A stretch of 64,000 bases of DNA from an uncultured Acidobacteriota bacterium (GCA_902825945.1 CADECY010000017.1:1-64000); one strand, 5' to 3'; positions 9,517 through 18,800 are shown, counted from the stretch's first letter. Notes: generated from the letters alone by a model not told the origin. Made by a program: numbers and translations.

Positions 9517-11160
9517 CTACTTGCCCTCCGGAAGCGCGAAGACCCACAGCGTGGAGCCGGAGCGAAACTTCTCCGCTTCTGGCCAAAGCTGCGTCATCAA
9601 CCCCGCGACGGCCGAGCCCCAGCCCGAGGGTGTGGCCAGGTATTGCTTGCCCTTGACCGAATAGGTGATCGAGCTGCCGCGATGTCCGGACCCGGTCTGC
9701 ACGTTCCACAGCTTCTTGCCGGACTTGGCGTCGAGCGCGAAGAAATAGCCCTCCGGATCGCCCGTGAACACCACGTCGCCCGCGGTGCTCAGCACAGAGG
9801 CGAGCAGCGGATACTTGGCGCGATAGCTCCACTTCTTCTGTCCAGTGACGGGATCGATCGCGTCGAGGTGGCTATACGCCTCTTCACCCTTCGGGTGTTT
9901 GGGAACGAAGGTGCCGCCGAAGAAGACCTTGCCTTCGCTCGGATCTTCCGGCTGCGAAACCACGTCTTCGCACCATTCGATGGCCGTTGTGTAGAGCAGC
10001 CCGGTGCGCGGCGAGAACGATGCCTGATTCCAGCTTCGTCCGCCGCCGATGGCTGGACAAATGAATGTAGACTCGCCGGCCTTGGGTTCATTCCGGCCGG
10101 TGAGATTGCCTTTCGCGTCGGTACCGGTGATCCAGTTGATGTGCTTCACGATTGGGTATCCGGAGACGAACTCACCGGTCGTCCGATCGTTCACGAACAC
10201 GTACCCGCCCTTGTTCACGTTGAGCAGGAGCTTGCGTTGCATGCCCTTCACCTGGAGGTCGAGCAGGATGTTTTCGTACGCCGTATCGAAGTCCCAAACG
10301 TCGTGCGGAACCTGCTGGAAGTGCCATTTCAACTGGCCGGAATCGGCGTCGAGCGCGACCACCGAGTCCGTGTAGAGGTTGTCACCCTTGCGCGATCCAC
10401 CATAGAAGTCCGCCGCGGGATTCCCGATCGACCAATAGACCAAGTTCAGATCGGCATCATAGGATCCGGTCATCCACGAAGACCCGCCGCCGTACTTCCA
10501 CGAATCGCCGGACCAGGAATCGTTGCCCTTCTCGCCGGGCGCGGGAATTGTCCAGAAGCGCCACGCCTGGCGTCCGGTCTTCGCGTCGAACGCGACGACG
10601 TATCCGCGATGCGCCGAATCGCCACCCGTGGTTCCCACCACCACCTTGTCCTTGACGATCAACGGTGCGCCGGTGATATTGCAGCCGCACTGATTCACGT
10701 CCTCGACATTGGTTTTCCAGAGTTCCTTGCCGGTCTTTTGATCGACGGCGACGACGTAGTTGTCGAGCGTTCCGATGTAGACGCGACCGTGTCCAACAGC
10801 CACGCCGCGATTGAACGTTCCATAAAAGACAGTGAAGCCCTTCGGAAGCTGGTAGGTGTACTTCCAAATCTCCTTGCCCGTCGCCGCGTCGAGCGCGAAG
10901 ATGTGATTCCGCGACGTGGAGACGTACATGACGCCATCCACGACGATGGGCGTCGCCTGGAATCCGCCCTCGTAGTCGCCGGTTTGGAACGCCCACGCCA
11001 CACCGAGCTTCGAGACGTTCTTGGCGTTGATCTGGTTGAGCGACGAGTACCGCCAGGAGCGCTGGGTGCCGCCATAGTGCGGCCAATCGGCCGATGTGGT
11101 TCCGTCATCGGCGGCGAACAACGCGGCAGCCGCCAGAAAGGTGATAGCCGGAGTCTTCAT
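9517..11160 (-). CDS. Quinoprotein (PQQ-dependent-type) alcohol dehydrogenase-like protein
   Basis: A 547-residue exported eight-bladed propeller with a signal peptide ending LFAADD and repeated AxDxxTGKxxW tryptophan-docking motifs. The active-site region reads HDVWDFD, giving the catalytic aspartate D290 and a second aspartate D292 two residues later. N247 (SIGNPA) matches the metal-ligand asparagine. Two features differ from methanol dehydrogenase: the vicinal cysteine pair is QCGCN (C158, C160), and the usual GAE metal glutamate position reads GGD (D181). I recall an acidobacterial quinoprotein family nicknamed acido-empty because carriers lack PQQ synthesis; this may be a member. It follows the DJ-1 gene by three bases and precedes the cytochrome by one. 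Confidence 0.87.
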   Translation of the reverse strand: MKTPAITFLAAAALFAADDGTTSADWPHYGGTQRSWRYSSLNQINAKNVSKLGVAWAFQTGDYEGGFQATPIVVDGVMYVSTSRNHIFALDAATGKEIWKYTYQLPKGFTVFYGTFNRGVAVGHGRVYIGTLDNYVVAVDQKTGKELWKTNVEDVNQCGCNITGAPLIVKDKVVVGTTGGDSAHRGYVVAFDAKTGRQAWRFWTIPAPGEKGNDSWSGDSWKYGGGSSWMTGSYDADLNLVYWSIGNPAADFYGGSRKGDNLYTDSVVALDADSGQLKWHFQQVPHDVWDFDTAYENILLDLQVKGMQRKLLLNVNKGGYVFVNDRTTGEFVSGYPIVKHINWITGTDAKGNLTGRNEPKAGESTFICPAIGGGRSWNQASFSPRTGLLYTTAIEWCEDVVSQPEDPSEGKVFFGGTFVPKHPKGEEAYSHLDAIDPVTGQKKWSYRAKYPLLASVLSTAGDVVFTGDPEGYFFALDAKSGKKLWNVQTGSGHRGSSITYSVKGKQYLATPSGWGSAVAGLMTQLWPEAEKFRSGSTLWVFALPEGK

Positions 11161-11163
11161 GCG

Positions 11164-11688
11164 TTACCTCGAAAGGACGTCCAAACAGGCCTTCATGAAC
11201 GCGGGCAGATCCTCGGGCTTGCGCGATGTGACGAGATTGCCGTCGACCACCACTTCCGCGTCGATCCATTCGGCGCCGGCGTTGACCATGTCGTCTTTGA
11301 TCGCGAAGAACGAGGTCGCCTTGCGGCCCGTCAGCATTCCATGCGCGGAACAGAGCATCCAGCCGGCGTGGCAGATCGCCGCGACAAGCTTGCCCTGCGC
11401 GTTGACATCGGCGACCAACTTCTTCGCGGCGGCGTGGCGCCGCATGTGATCGGGCGCGAATCCGCCCGGAATGATCATTCCCGCGAAATCGTCCGCCGAT
11501 ACTTGGTCGTACGACTTCTGCGCGGTACACGGATAGCCGAGCTTGCTCGTGTAGGTCTGACCGGCGGCGGCACCCACCGTGATCACTTCCGCCCCTGCCT
11601 CTTGCAGGCGATAGAGCGGATACCAGAGCTCCATCTCCTGATAGACGTTGTCGACCAAAATGGCCACTTTCTTGCCTGCGAGACTCAT
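11164..11688 (-). CDS. DJ-1/PfpI family protein
   Basis: A 174-residue flavodoxin-like protein. It has the family elements VAILVDNVYQEMEL with the acidic residue, IIPGGFAPDHMR, and AAICHAGWML with the nucleophilic-elbow cysteine followed by histidine. It has no signal peptide, so it is cytoplasmic. Relatives include PfpI/YhbO-type proteins that act as proteases, glyoxalases or deglycases under carbonyl stress. As first gene of the run that makes a quinoprotein dehydrogenase, an aldehyde-protection role is possible, but this is inference. The 45-base gap to the divergent FG-GAP gene holds the promoters of both. Confidence 0.9.
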   Translation of the reverse strand: MSLAGKKVAILVDNVYQEMELWYPLYRLQEAGAEVITVGAAAGQTYTSKLGYPCTAQKSYDQVSADDFAGMIIPGGFAPDHMRRHAAAKKLVADVNAQGKLVAAICHAGWMLCSAHGMLTGRKATSFFAIKDDMVNAGAEWIDAEVVVDGNLVTSRKPEDLPAFMKACLDVLSR

Positions 11689-11733
11689 AGCTCTCCATGA
11701 TAGCGCCGCGCCGGCTCGCTATACTGCGAGTTG

Positions 11734-13437
11734 ATGCGCCGCTGGATTCTCGCTGGAGTGGCTTTAGCCGCGTATGCATTCGCGCAAGGTGTTGCTTCGC
11801 GGTCGGTGAAGGCGACGCCCCGCGGAAAGCCTTCTGGCATCCCGTTTCTCGCCAAATTCACCGACATCGCCGCCTCCGCCGGACTCACGGCGCCGGTCAT
11901 ATACGGCCAGTCCGATCGCAAGACCTATATCGTCGAAACAATCGGCTGCGGCGTGGCGTTCCTCGATTTCGACAACGACGGCTGGCTCGACATTTTCCTG
12001 TTGAGTGGGACGCTTCTCGAAGGCGCGCCGAAGGAAGCGGCCAACCGGCTCTACCGCAACACGCGCGATGGCAAGTTCGTGGATGTGACGGACAAGGCCG
12101 GACTGCGTCACGCGGGATGGGCGAATTCGGTCACCGCTGCGGATTACGACAACGACGGCCATATCGATCTGTTCATCACCGAATTCGGCCGGAATTTCCT
12201 CTACCGAAACAACGGCGACAGCACGTTCACGGAAGTGACCGGAAAAGCAGGCCTGCTCGAAAAGGGCACGCGCTGGGGCGCGGGCGCGGCGTTCTTCGAC
12301 TACGACCGCGACGGCGATCTCGACCTGTTCATTTCTAACTACATCGCCTTCGACATGGCGCGCACGCCGAAGCCAGGCGAGGCAGGCAACTGCAACTGGA
12401 AGGGCGTACCGGTGAATTGCGGGCCACGCGGACTCCCGCCCGGCAAGCACTCGCTTTATCGCAACAACGCCAACGGTACGTTCACCGATGTGAGCGCGGC
12501 GTCAGGCATCGGCAAGATCGGCGGATCGTACGGGATGACGGTCACATCAGGCGACTTCGACAATGACGGCTGGGCCGACATCTATGTCGCGGCCGATTCG
12601 ACGCCGAGCTTCTTCTTCCGGAACAACCACAACGGCACGTTCACCGAGTCGGGCCTCGAACGCGGCGTGGCGCTCAACGAAGACGGAATGGAGCAGGCGG
12701 GCATGGGCCTCGGGAGCGGCGACTTCAATCTCGTTGGCCACCTCGACGTGTTCAAGACGCATTTCGCCGACGACACCAATATCCTGTACCGGAACGATGG
12801 CAAGGGCAATTTCGACGATGTGACGCTGGCGAGCGGACTCGGCGTTGAAACGCGCTTCATCGGCTGGGGCGCCGCGATCACCGATCTCGATAACGACGGG
12901 TTGCCCGATCTCTTCTACGTCACCGGCAACGTCTATCCGGAGATCGAGAAGACGCTCGCCTCGTATCCGTGGAAGACGCCGCGCGTGGTTTTTCGAAACC
13001 TCGGCGCGGGCAAGTTCGAGGAGTTGATCGACGACGCGGGTCCGGGAGTGGCGGCGCCACATTCCTCGCGCGGCGCGGCGTTCGGCGATTTCGATAACGA
13101 TGGCGATGTCGATGCCGTGATCGTGAACCTGGGCGAAGTGCCGTCATTGCTGCGGAACGATCTGAAGGCTCCCGGCCGGCACTGGCTGCAGTTCAAGGCG
13201 GAGGGCACCAAGTCGAACCGGAGCGCGATCGGCACGCGCGTCACCGTTCGCTACGGGGGCAAGGTCCAGGCGCAGGAAGTGGCGAGCCAGTCGAGCTTCT
13301 ACTCGGTGAACGATCCGAGGCTGCATTTTGGGCTCGGCACGGCGGAAGTGGCCGATGTCGAGATCCGGTGGCCGGATGGAACGGTGAAGAAGCTTGCCGG
13401 GGTGAAGGCGGATCAGGTATTGAAGGTGAAAGAGTAG
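11734..13437 (+). CDS. Secreted FG-GAP/VCBS repeat protein with ASPIC/UnbV domain
   Basis: A 567-residue exported protein with a signal peptide (MRRWILAGVALAAYAFAQ). It has several integrin-type FG-GAP repeats, each with a calcium-binding loop such as DFDNDGWLDIF, DYDNDGHIDLF, DYDRDGDLDLF and DFDNDGDVDAV. The C-terminal 70 residues (VTVRYGGKVQAQEV to VEIRWPDGTVKK) are the ASPIC/UnbV domain. These CRTAC1-like proteins form calcium-loaded seven-bladed propellers on the cell surface or outside and are abundant in Acidobacteriota and Planctomycetes; the ligand is unknown. The ATG at 11734 is used; a TTG directly before it is also in frame. The next gene begins seven bases after its stop. Confidence 0.9.
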   Translation: MRRWILAGVALAAYAFAQGVASRSVKATPRGKPSGIPFLAKFTDIAASAGLTAPVIYGQSDRKTYIVETIGCGVAFLDFDNDGWLDIFLLSGTLLEGAPKEAANRLYRNTRDGKFVDVTDKAGLRHAGWANSVTAADYDNDGHIDLFITEFGRNFLYRNNGDSTFTEVTGKAGLLEKGTRWGAGAAFFDYDRDGDLDLFISNYIAFDMARTPKPGEAGNCNWKGVPVNCGPRGLPPGKHSLYRNNANGTFTDVSAASGIGKIGGSYGMTVTSGDFDNDGWADIYVAADSTPSFFFRNNHNGTFTESGLERGVALNEDGMEQAGMGLGSGDFNLVGHLDVFKTHFADDTNILYRNDGKGNFDDVTLASGLGVETRFIGWGAAITDLDNDGLPDLFYVTGNVYPEIEKTLASYPWKTPRVVFRNLGAGKFEELIDDAGPGVAAPHSSRGAAFGDFDNDGDVDAVIVNLGEVPSLLRNDLKAPGRHWLQFKAEGTKSNRSAIGTRVTVRYGGKVQAQEVASQSSFYSVNDPRLHFGLGTAEVADVEIRWPDGTVKKLAGVKADQVLKVKE

Positions 13438-13443
13438 CTCCGG

Positions 13444-14072
13444 ATGCGCCCGATCCGATGGATCGCGATGCTCGCCGGCTCGATAGCGCTGGCGGCGGAG
13501 AGCGACGCCTGGGTTTCGGCGCACGTAATGGCGCCGGATGGTGCGATCATTCCGGCCGTCTCGGTGATCGCGCGGCGGTCCGATGGGCGTGTGTTCCGGC
13601 TGGAGCAACGCGATGTGGCGCCTGCGGGGTGCGACTGCCGGCCGGTGTCTACGAGTTCACGATGGCGCCAGTCGGCGGCTGGGTGCCGTTCCAGCGTGCG
13701 CGGGTCAGGCTGTCACCGGGCGAACGGGTGACGCTTCCGTTGATCACACATGAAGTGTCGATCATTTGCGACCTGGGCATCAGCCCCGCTTCGCCAGCCG
13801 TGCAGGCTCCCGTCCGCTACGAGGAATGGTTCGCGGACGGGAAGACTGCGATGATCGTCTTCGCCCGCAAGTGGGGAAACGAGTACACAGGGCATCCCGC
13901 GGTACTGACGTTCGATCGCGTGACCGTGGTCGCGGATTCGATCCGGGTTCTTCCGGACCAGCGCCACATCGAAGCGCGAGGGAACGTGTTCGTACATCGG
14001 GCAAACACGCTGATGGAATCCTCGGAGATCGATCTCGACCTATCCGCCCTGGCTCGGCAGCCGCCGCACTGA
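13444..14072 (+). pseudogene. Secreted regulatory-domain/OstA-like protein interrupted by one frameshift
   Basis: The first part starts at 13444 with a signal peptide (MRPIRWIAMLAGSIALAAE), followed by a carboxypeptidase-regulatory-like strand pattern. It then loses the frame, but the frame one base back continues with LPAGVYEFTM, VRLSPGERVTL and an OstA/LptA-like repeat (VVADSIRVLPDQRHIEARGN) up to 14072. Adding one G to the GGGG run at 13626-13629 would give DVAPAGVRLPAGVYEF, a seamless match to the domain pattern. So one base has been lost either in the genome or in the assembly; the roughly 209-residue product is otherwise intact. It follows the FG-GAP gene by six bases and is probably cotranscribed with it. 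Confidence 0.7.
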
Positions 14073-14134
14073 GTTAGACTCGACGGCGAGGAGCCCAGCC
14101 GCCAAGGCCGCCCCCTGACCGAACTCCAGCCGCG

Positions 14135-14689
14135 CTACTTCACATTCTCATGCGCATCCGGCTGGACCCGCGCCACCGCCTCCACCAGCCCCACTATGTC
14201 GCCCAGGCTGTTCCGCACTGGCGCCAGCGCCGAGACGATTCCCGGTTTGTCCTTCACCGTTACCCGCTGCCCGGATTCGAGCACCTTCTTCATAGGCGCG
14301 GGAAGCTCCTGATGCAGCGCGCCCCAAGGCCAGAACTGGCTCGTCTCGTTCACGCCGCGGATCACGATGTGGATCCGGTCCGCCTTGCCCGGAATCGGCA
14401 TCCACAGATTCACGTCGGCCGGAAACGGCGCGAGGCGGGCCAATCGGGCGAGCGTCTTCTTCGTCTGGATGAAGGGTTCGTGATTCACGTCGTAGTTGTC
14501 GGCGGAAAGCCAGCGGTCGCGCGGATTGGTATCGAGGATCGAGTCCATCGCGCGCTTCGTTACGATGCGCTGGCAGACGTCCCCATCGATCATCACTGTG
14601 GCGATCCGTGCGACGGAGTCGAGTTCGCGGTCCACCACGACGGGCGTCTGGGCCGCGCAGACCGCGGCGGTCAGCAATAGCCATCTCAT
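14135..14689 (-). CDS. Small secreted protein of unknown function
   Basis: A 184-residue protein with a signal peptide (MRWLLLTAAVCAAQ). No catalytic or cofactor motif was recognised. The C-terminal portion (PGIVSALAPVRNSLGDIVGL) resembles the last strands of Cache/PAS-like extracytoplasmic sensor domains, but the match is weak and there is no membrane anchor or output domain. The start at 14689 overlaps the stop of the upstream DUF4091-type gene (ATGA), so the two are translationally coupled and likely act together outside the cytoplasm. Longer in-frame starts to 14812 lie within that gene and remove the signal peptide. Confidence 0.7.
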   Translation of the reverse strand: MRWLLLTAAVCAAQTPVVVDRELDSVARIATVMIDGDVCQRIVTKRAMDSILDTNPRDRWLSADNYDVNHEPFIQTKKTLARLARLAPFPADVNLWMPIPGKADRIHIVIRGVNETSQFWPWGALHQELPAPMKKVLESGQRVTVKDKPGIVSALAPVRNSLGDIVGLVEAVARVQPDAHENVK

Positions 14690-16440
14690 CGCGATTTCTC
14701 CTCTGCTTTCCGCATCACGGCCTCTCGCACCCGATACCATGACGCAGCGTCCGCCTTCTTCCGGCGGGATTCGGCGGGCGCGAGCGCATCGTCGATTTCG
14801 TTGTTCGTCCACTCTTCCGGTGCTCGATCGGCGCGTTCAGGCCGCGGTGTCCACCAGTCCTCAGGCTTGCTTTCGTTGAATCGCTGCGAGATCTCCGCTT
14901 CGAGTCCGCCGAGCGATTTCGCCAGCGCGAGATCCTGGAGCGCGTTCCGCTGCAGTTTCAACCGAACGCTCGGAATGGGTGCCTCGATCCCGAACTTTTC
15001 GCCCGGATAAACGAGCGCGGTGCCGCCGCCATCGAACTGGAACCACGGATCGCGGCCGGCGCTCACGGTGAGCCAATGCACGAATCCATGGATGCCCCAG
15101 AGGAAGGTGCGCAGCGCGAGTCCGGTGATTTCGGCCGAGGGCTTGGACGCTTCGGGTGGACTGCCATACGACCAGACGATGTCGCCACGGTCGAGCACGC
15201 GCCGTACGGCATCGCGATTCCAGCTCAGCATCCCGCTCGAGCAGATCCAGAAATCGGTGACGCCGGCCAATTCCTGGAACTGCTGTTCCATCGCCCAACT
15301 GGCATCATTGCGGAAGACGAACCTCACGGGCGTATCCGCGGGTACGGCCTTGCGCATCAGGCGTGCGTATTCCTTGAAGTAGCGATTGTCGCCCAGAAAA
15401 CGCACCTCGTCTCCGTCCCACGGAAACGCCTTGTAGCGCTTCTTGTGGTTGAAGAAGAGCTCGAAGCGCGTGCGCGTCCAGCCCTTTTCGCGGAAGTGGC
15501 GCTCCATCGCGCTCACCACGTTGACGAACTCGGTTTCGTAGCCCGGCTCGCCCCACCAGAGAAAAGACGCCGGCCATTCGGGATTGATCGGCAGGTAGAC
15601 GAACGAGATCGGACCCGAGCCCAGGCGCGCTCCGCCGAACGCCGACCCGTCGAGCAGCGGACCATAGTGCCGGTCGAATAGATCCCAATCAGCGATCCGC
15701 TTGTCGCGGCCGGAGCCAGCGAGCGCGGGCGCGAATTCCGGCGCCACCTTTCCGCCATGGCCGTAGCCCAGTTGATGAAACACGCCGCGATGCTCGCGAA
15801 AGATCCGATGATAGGCGTGGATCAGTTGGAAAAACCTGTCGCTGGTATCCCACTTGGCTCCATACCGCGCGGCGAGCGCCGGATACTGCTCGCCGAGGAA
15901 AGAACTGCCGTAGGAGTTGTGATCCATCGTCACTGCGTCCTCGGCGGGGATCACAGCGGACAGTACCCGGACCATGACCGTCTTCGCTGCGGACTGCCCG
16001 CCGGCGCTCACGGTCACCGTGACGCGATACCCGCCCGGCCGAGTATCCGCCGGAATCCAGACGTCGATCCAGAACGCTTGGGCGGTTTGCCCGGGAATCC
16101 GATTGGCGGGCTCCGGCAGCGAAGACCGGTACGGCGCTTTCACCGGAATTAGCGCGTCGGGTACGTGGCCTTTGGTCGTTCGGCTCGAGTGGAACCACTC
16201 GCGGTAGAGGTCCACCGCCAGCGGACTCGCCACCGCGACTTCGTACGGCCCGGGCGAGTCCGTTTTCGCGACCGCGTGGAACGAGACGTATCCGCCTCGC
16301 GCCGCCGCGATCTCGGTGACTGGCTCTGGGCTTCCGCGATCCGGCTCCGCGATCGCCCCGAACGGATCGGGACGCCGGTGCTCGGGAAGCAGGTCGAGAA
16401 CGGGAAGAAGGAGCGCGAGCGGAAGCGCGCAGGCAAGCAT
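14686..16440 (-). CDS. DUF4091 / GH123-like secreted glycoside hydrolase candidate
   Basis: A 584-residue protein beginning with a short hydrophobic leader (MLACALPLALLLPVL). The first third is beta-rich (FWIDVWIPADTRPGGYRVTV), like the N-terminal domain of GH123. The remainder looks like a TIM barrel. The tail, with GDIVWSYG, LRTFLWGIHGFVHW, ALVYPGEKFGIEAPIPSVRL and LQDLALAK, fits the DUF4091 pattern in which the aromatic strands and the YPG...PSxRL segment are conserved. GH123 enzymes cleave beta-N-acetylgalactosaminides using a substrate-assisted mechanism; a specific DE catalytic pair was not assigned here. Coupled to the small secreted protein downstream. Glycan substrate unknown. Confidence 0.7.
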   Translation of the reverse strand: MLACALPLALLLPVLDLLPEHRRPDPFGAIAEPDRGSPEPVTEIAAARGGYVSFHAVAKTDSPGPYEVAVASPLAVDLYREWFHSSRTTKGHVPDALIPVKAPYRSSLPEPANRIPGQTAQAFWIDVWIPADTRPGGYRVTVTVSAGGQSAAKTVMVRVLSAVIPAEDAVTMDHNSYGSSFLGEQYPALAARYGAKWDTSDRFFQLIHAYHRIFREHRGVFHQLGYGHGGKVAPEFAPALAGSGRDKRIADWDLFDRHYGPLLDGSAFGGARLGSGPISFVYLPINPEWPASFLWWGEPGYETEFVNVVSAMERHFREKGWTRTRFELFFNHKKRYKAFPWDGDEVRFLGDNRYFKEYARLMRKAVPADTPVRFVFRNDASWAMEQQFQELAGVTDFWICSSGMLSWNRDAVRRVLDRGDIVWSYGSPPEASKPSAEITGLALRTFLWGIHGFVHWLTVSAGRDPWFQFDGGGTALVYPGEKFGIEAPIPSVRLKLQRNALQDLALAKSLGGLEAEISQRFNESKPEDWWTPRPERADRAPEEWTNNEIDDALAPAESRRKKADAASWYRVREAVMRKAEEKSR

Positions 16441-16515
16441 GAGTCCAGGGTATCGCCGATCGGATGACCAGCGCGAAATCGATCGAGGAACAGGCGCGGC
16501 TACGCGGCCGACTTT

Positions 16516-18771
16516 CTATTCGGCCAGCGCGCGAGTTCCGGAAACCGATCGGGTCCAGAACCCGGACGAATCGTTTCTCGAGCCAGAGGGCAAACGGAAC
16601 CGGGCGACCGAACCGCGCAATTGCGTCACGAGACTGGACAGTTCCTGAATCGAATTCGCGGCCGACTCGACACTGGTACCCGTGTAGCGGGTCACGTCCG
16701 AGATTCCGCCCATCGACTTGGCGATCGATTCCGAACTGACGCTTTGCTGACGGCACGACGCCAGGATCGATTCGACAACACCAGCCAGTTGCGTCGAGAC
16801 CCGTTCGATTTCCGAGAGGCGCGCCGAAGCTTCCAGGGCGACTTCCTCGCCGCTTTCCACCTGCCGTGTCGCGCCCTCGAGCGCTTCGTTCACCCGGCCC
16901 GTGGAGGCCTGAATGGACTTGTTGAGCGTGGCGACGCGGCGCGCGGCTTCCGAAGACCGCGACGCCAGTTCCTCGACCTGCTCGGCGACTACCGCGAATC
17001 CCTTTCCGGCTTCGCCGGCCACCGCCGCCTGAATCGACGCGTTGAGCGCGAGAATCGAGGTGCGTTTCGAAATGTCGGCGATCAACTGCGTGATCTCGCC
17101 GATCTGCAGCGAACTTTCGCCGAGTTCCTGCACGAATGAACCCATGTCCTGTACCTGCCGCCGGACGTCGCCCATGCCTCCGATCGTGAGCCGCACCGAC
17201 TGAACGCCGGCCTGCGCGTTCTTCAACGCCGCCTGCGCGATGTGCGCGGCCGTCGCCGCCTGCGATGTCACCTGGCGAACCGATTGGTTCATCTGATCCA
17301 CCGCCGTGGTGACGGTGACGATCTGTTCGGCCTGCGACAAACTGCCGGTGGCGAGATGGGCCGTGGCCTGTTCGGCGCGCGCCGCCGCGGCGTTCACCGC
17401 GGAAGTTGATTCCTGTACGCGATTGATCAGGCCGCGCAGTTCGACGAGCATGGCGTTGAAGGCGCGCGCGATCTCGCGTGTTGCCTCGCCGCTGGCGTCT
17501 GCTTCCTTGGTCAGGTCGCCTTTGGCCACCACCTCCATTTCCTCGAGCAGCTTGTGGATGTTGGCCTGGATCGTGTCGCGCTCCTCGCGCGACTGGATGA
17601 GGGCGATCGAATTGTCGAGCACCTGGTTCAGCGATCGGGCGAATGAGCCGAATTCGTCCCGGACCACTACTTCGGCCCGGGCGTCGAGGTCGCCCTCCCG
17701 AATGCGCGCGAACACCCCGCCCAGCGACTGCACCTGTTGGCGGATCGCGCCGGCGATCAGGTAGCCGAGCAGCAGCGCCAATCCGGTGAGCGTCAAGACC
17801 GCGAACAGTTCGAGATTTCGCTCGAACCGCAGTCTCTCGATCGAAGCGGCTAGTTCAGATTCGAGTGAACCGGCGAGAAGCGAATGCAGATTGCGGAACG
17901 TGTCAGTGGCCTGTGCGGCTTGCGCACGCAGTGCCCCCGCGTCCGCCCGGAAGGCGTCACGGCGCACCGCCGCGTCCTGCACCATTTCGAGGAGCCCATC
18001 GGCCGCGGCCACCGCCTGGCGGGCGGCGTTGCGGGCGGGGACATCCGCGCGCGCCATCTTCTCGGTCCGGATCAACTCCGCGCGCAGATCATCGACGGAG
18101 CCGCGAGCCTCCTGCGTCTGGCCCATCAACTGATCCCATTGTTCCTGCGAGGGCGAACCCTGCCGGGCGCACACCAGCGCGAAGGTGCCGAGACGGGCAA
18201 GGCGCTCGAGGCTGCCTGGGAGCGAGAAGACGAGTGAGCGGTCGATTCCGTTGGCGCCATTCTCCGCCGAGATCTCGGAACTGGCGCCCCGGCTGACTCG
18301 CCGGGTTACGTCGGCGATCTGCGCGAGCAGCAGCGCGTGCATGTCAGCCGACAGCGATGGATTGGAAGAGTTCCAGTTCGGTTTGACGGTCGAACTCCAC
18401 GATTCGGCCGCCTCGCTGAGCAATGCCTGTGTTCCGAAACGGTTGCCAGAGGCCTCTTGCGCGGCCAACGCCGCCTTCAAGGTCTGATCGGCTTCGAGAC
18501 CAGCCTGGCGGACCTGCGAGGTTCCGCCCATTCCGGTCAATGCCAGAACGGCGGCTTGGCCGTGGGCCGCCATCTTCAACTGCAGTTCGACCAGCGGCCG
18601 CAGGAATCGCAGCCCCTCGAGCCTTCGCAGGTAGGCCTCTTCCTGCACGTGTTGAGAGGCCACGAACATCGCGCCGAGTACCACCACCGGTACGATCAGC
18701 AATCCGGCCATCAGGCCGAGCTTCCGCGACAGCGGCAGGCGTCCGATCACTTCACTGAAACGGTTCAACAT
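16516..18771 (-). CDS. Methyl-accepting chemotaxis protein, PilJ-like
   Basis: A 751-residue membrane receptor. The first membrane span is near residues 16-40 (LMAGLLIVPVVVLGAMF). A helical periplasmic sensor of about 270 residues follows, then a second span (LFAVLTLTGLALLLGYLIAGAI), a HAMP domain, a second HAMP-like segment (VAKGDLTKEADASG), and a long coiled-coil signalling domain. The hairpin tip reads SILALNASIQAAVAGEAGKG then FAVVAEQVEELA; the NASIQAA/AGEAG version is typical of PilJ-type receptors that control type IV pili rather than flagella. No CheA or CheW is in the window. It is the last gene of a six-gene minus-strand set with 29 bases to the cupredoxin gene, suggesting it senses a ligand handled by those proteins. 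Confidence 0.88.
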   Translation of the reverse strand: MLNRFSEVIGRLPLSRKLGLMAGLLIVPVVVLGAMFVASQHVQEEAYLRRLEGLRFLRPLVELQLKMAAHGQAAVLALTGMGGTSQVRQAGLEADQTLKAALAAQEASGNRFGTQALLSEAAESWSSTVKPNWNSSNPSLSADMHALLLAQIADVTRRVSRGASSEISAENGANGIDRSLVFSLPGSLERLARLGTFALVCARQGSPSQEQWDQLMGQTQEARGSVDDLRAELIRTEKMARADVPARNAARQAVAAADGLLEMVQDAAVRRDAFRADAGALRAQAAQATDTFRNLHSLLAGSLESELAASIERLRFERNLELFAVLTLTGLALLLGYLIAGAIRQQVQSLGGVFARIREGDLDARAEVVVRDEFGSFARSLNQVLDNSIALIQSREERDTIQANIHKLLEEMEVVAKGDLTKEADASGEATREIARAFNAMLVELRGLINRVQESTSAVNAAAARAEQATAHLATGSLSQAEQIVTVTTAVDQMNQSVRQVTSQAATAAHIAQAALKNAQAGVQSVRLTIGGMGDVRRQVQDMGSFVQELGESSLQIGEITQLIADISKRTSILALNASIQAAVAGEAGKGFAVVAEQVEELASRSSEAARRVATLNKSIQASTGRVNEALEGATRQVESGEEVALEASARLSEIERVSTQLAGVVESILASCRQQSVSSESIAKSMGGISDVTRYTGTSVESAANSIQELSSLVTQLRGSVARFRLPSGSRNDSSGFWTRSVSGTRALAE

Positions 18772-18800
18772 GAGAACAGACCTCGAGCCGGCTTTCGCGG

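Noticed and set aside
9442-11700. 752-codon plus-strand frame opposite the quinoprotein gene
   Set aside because: Covers several clear minus-strand genes and shows no recognisable domain.
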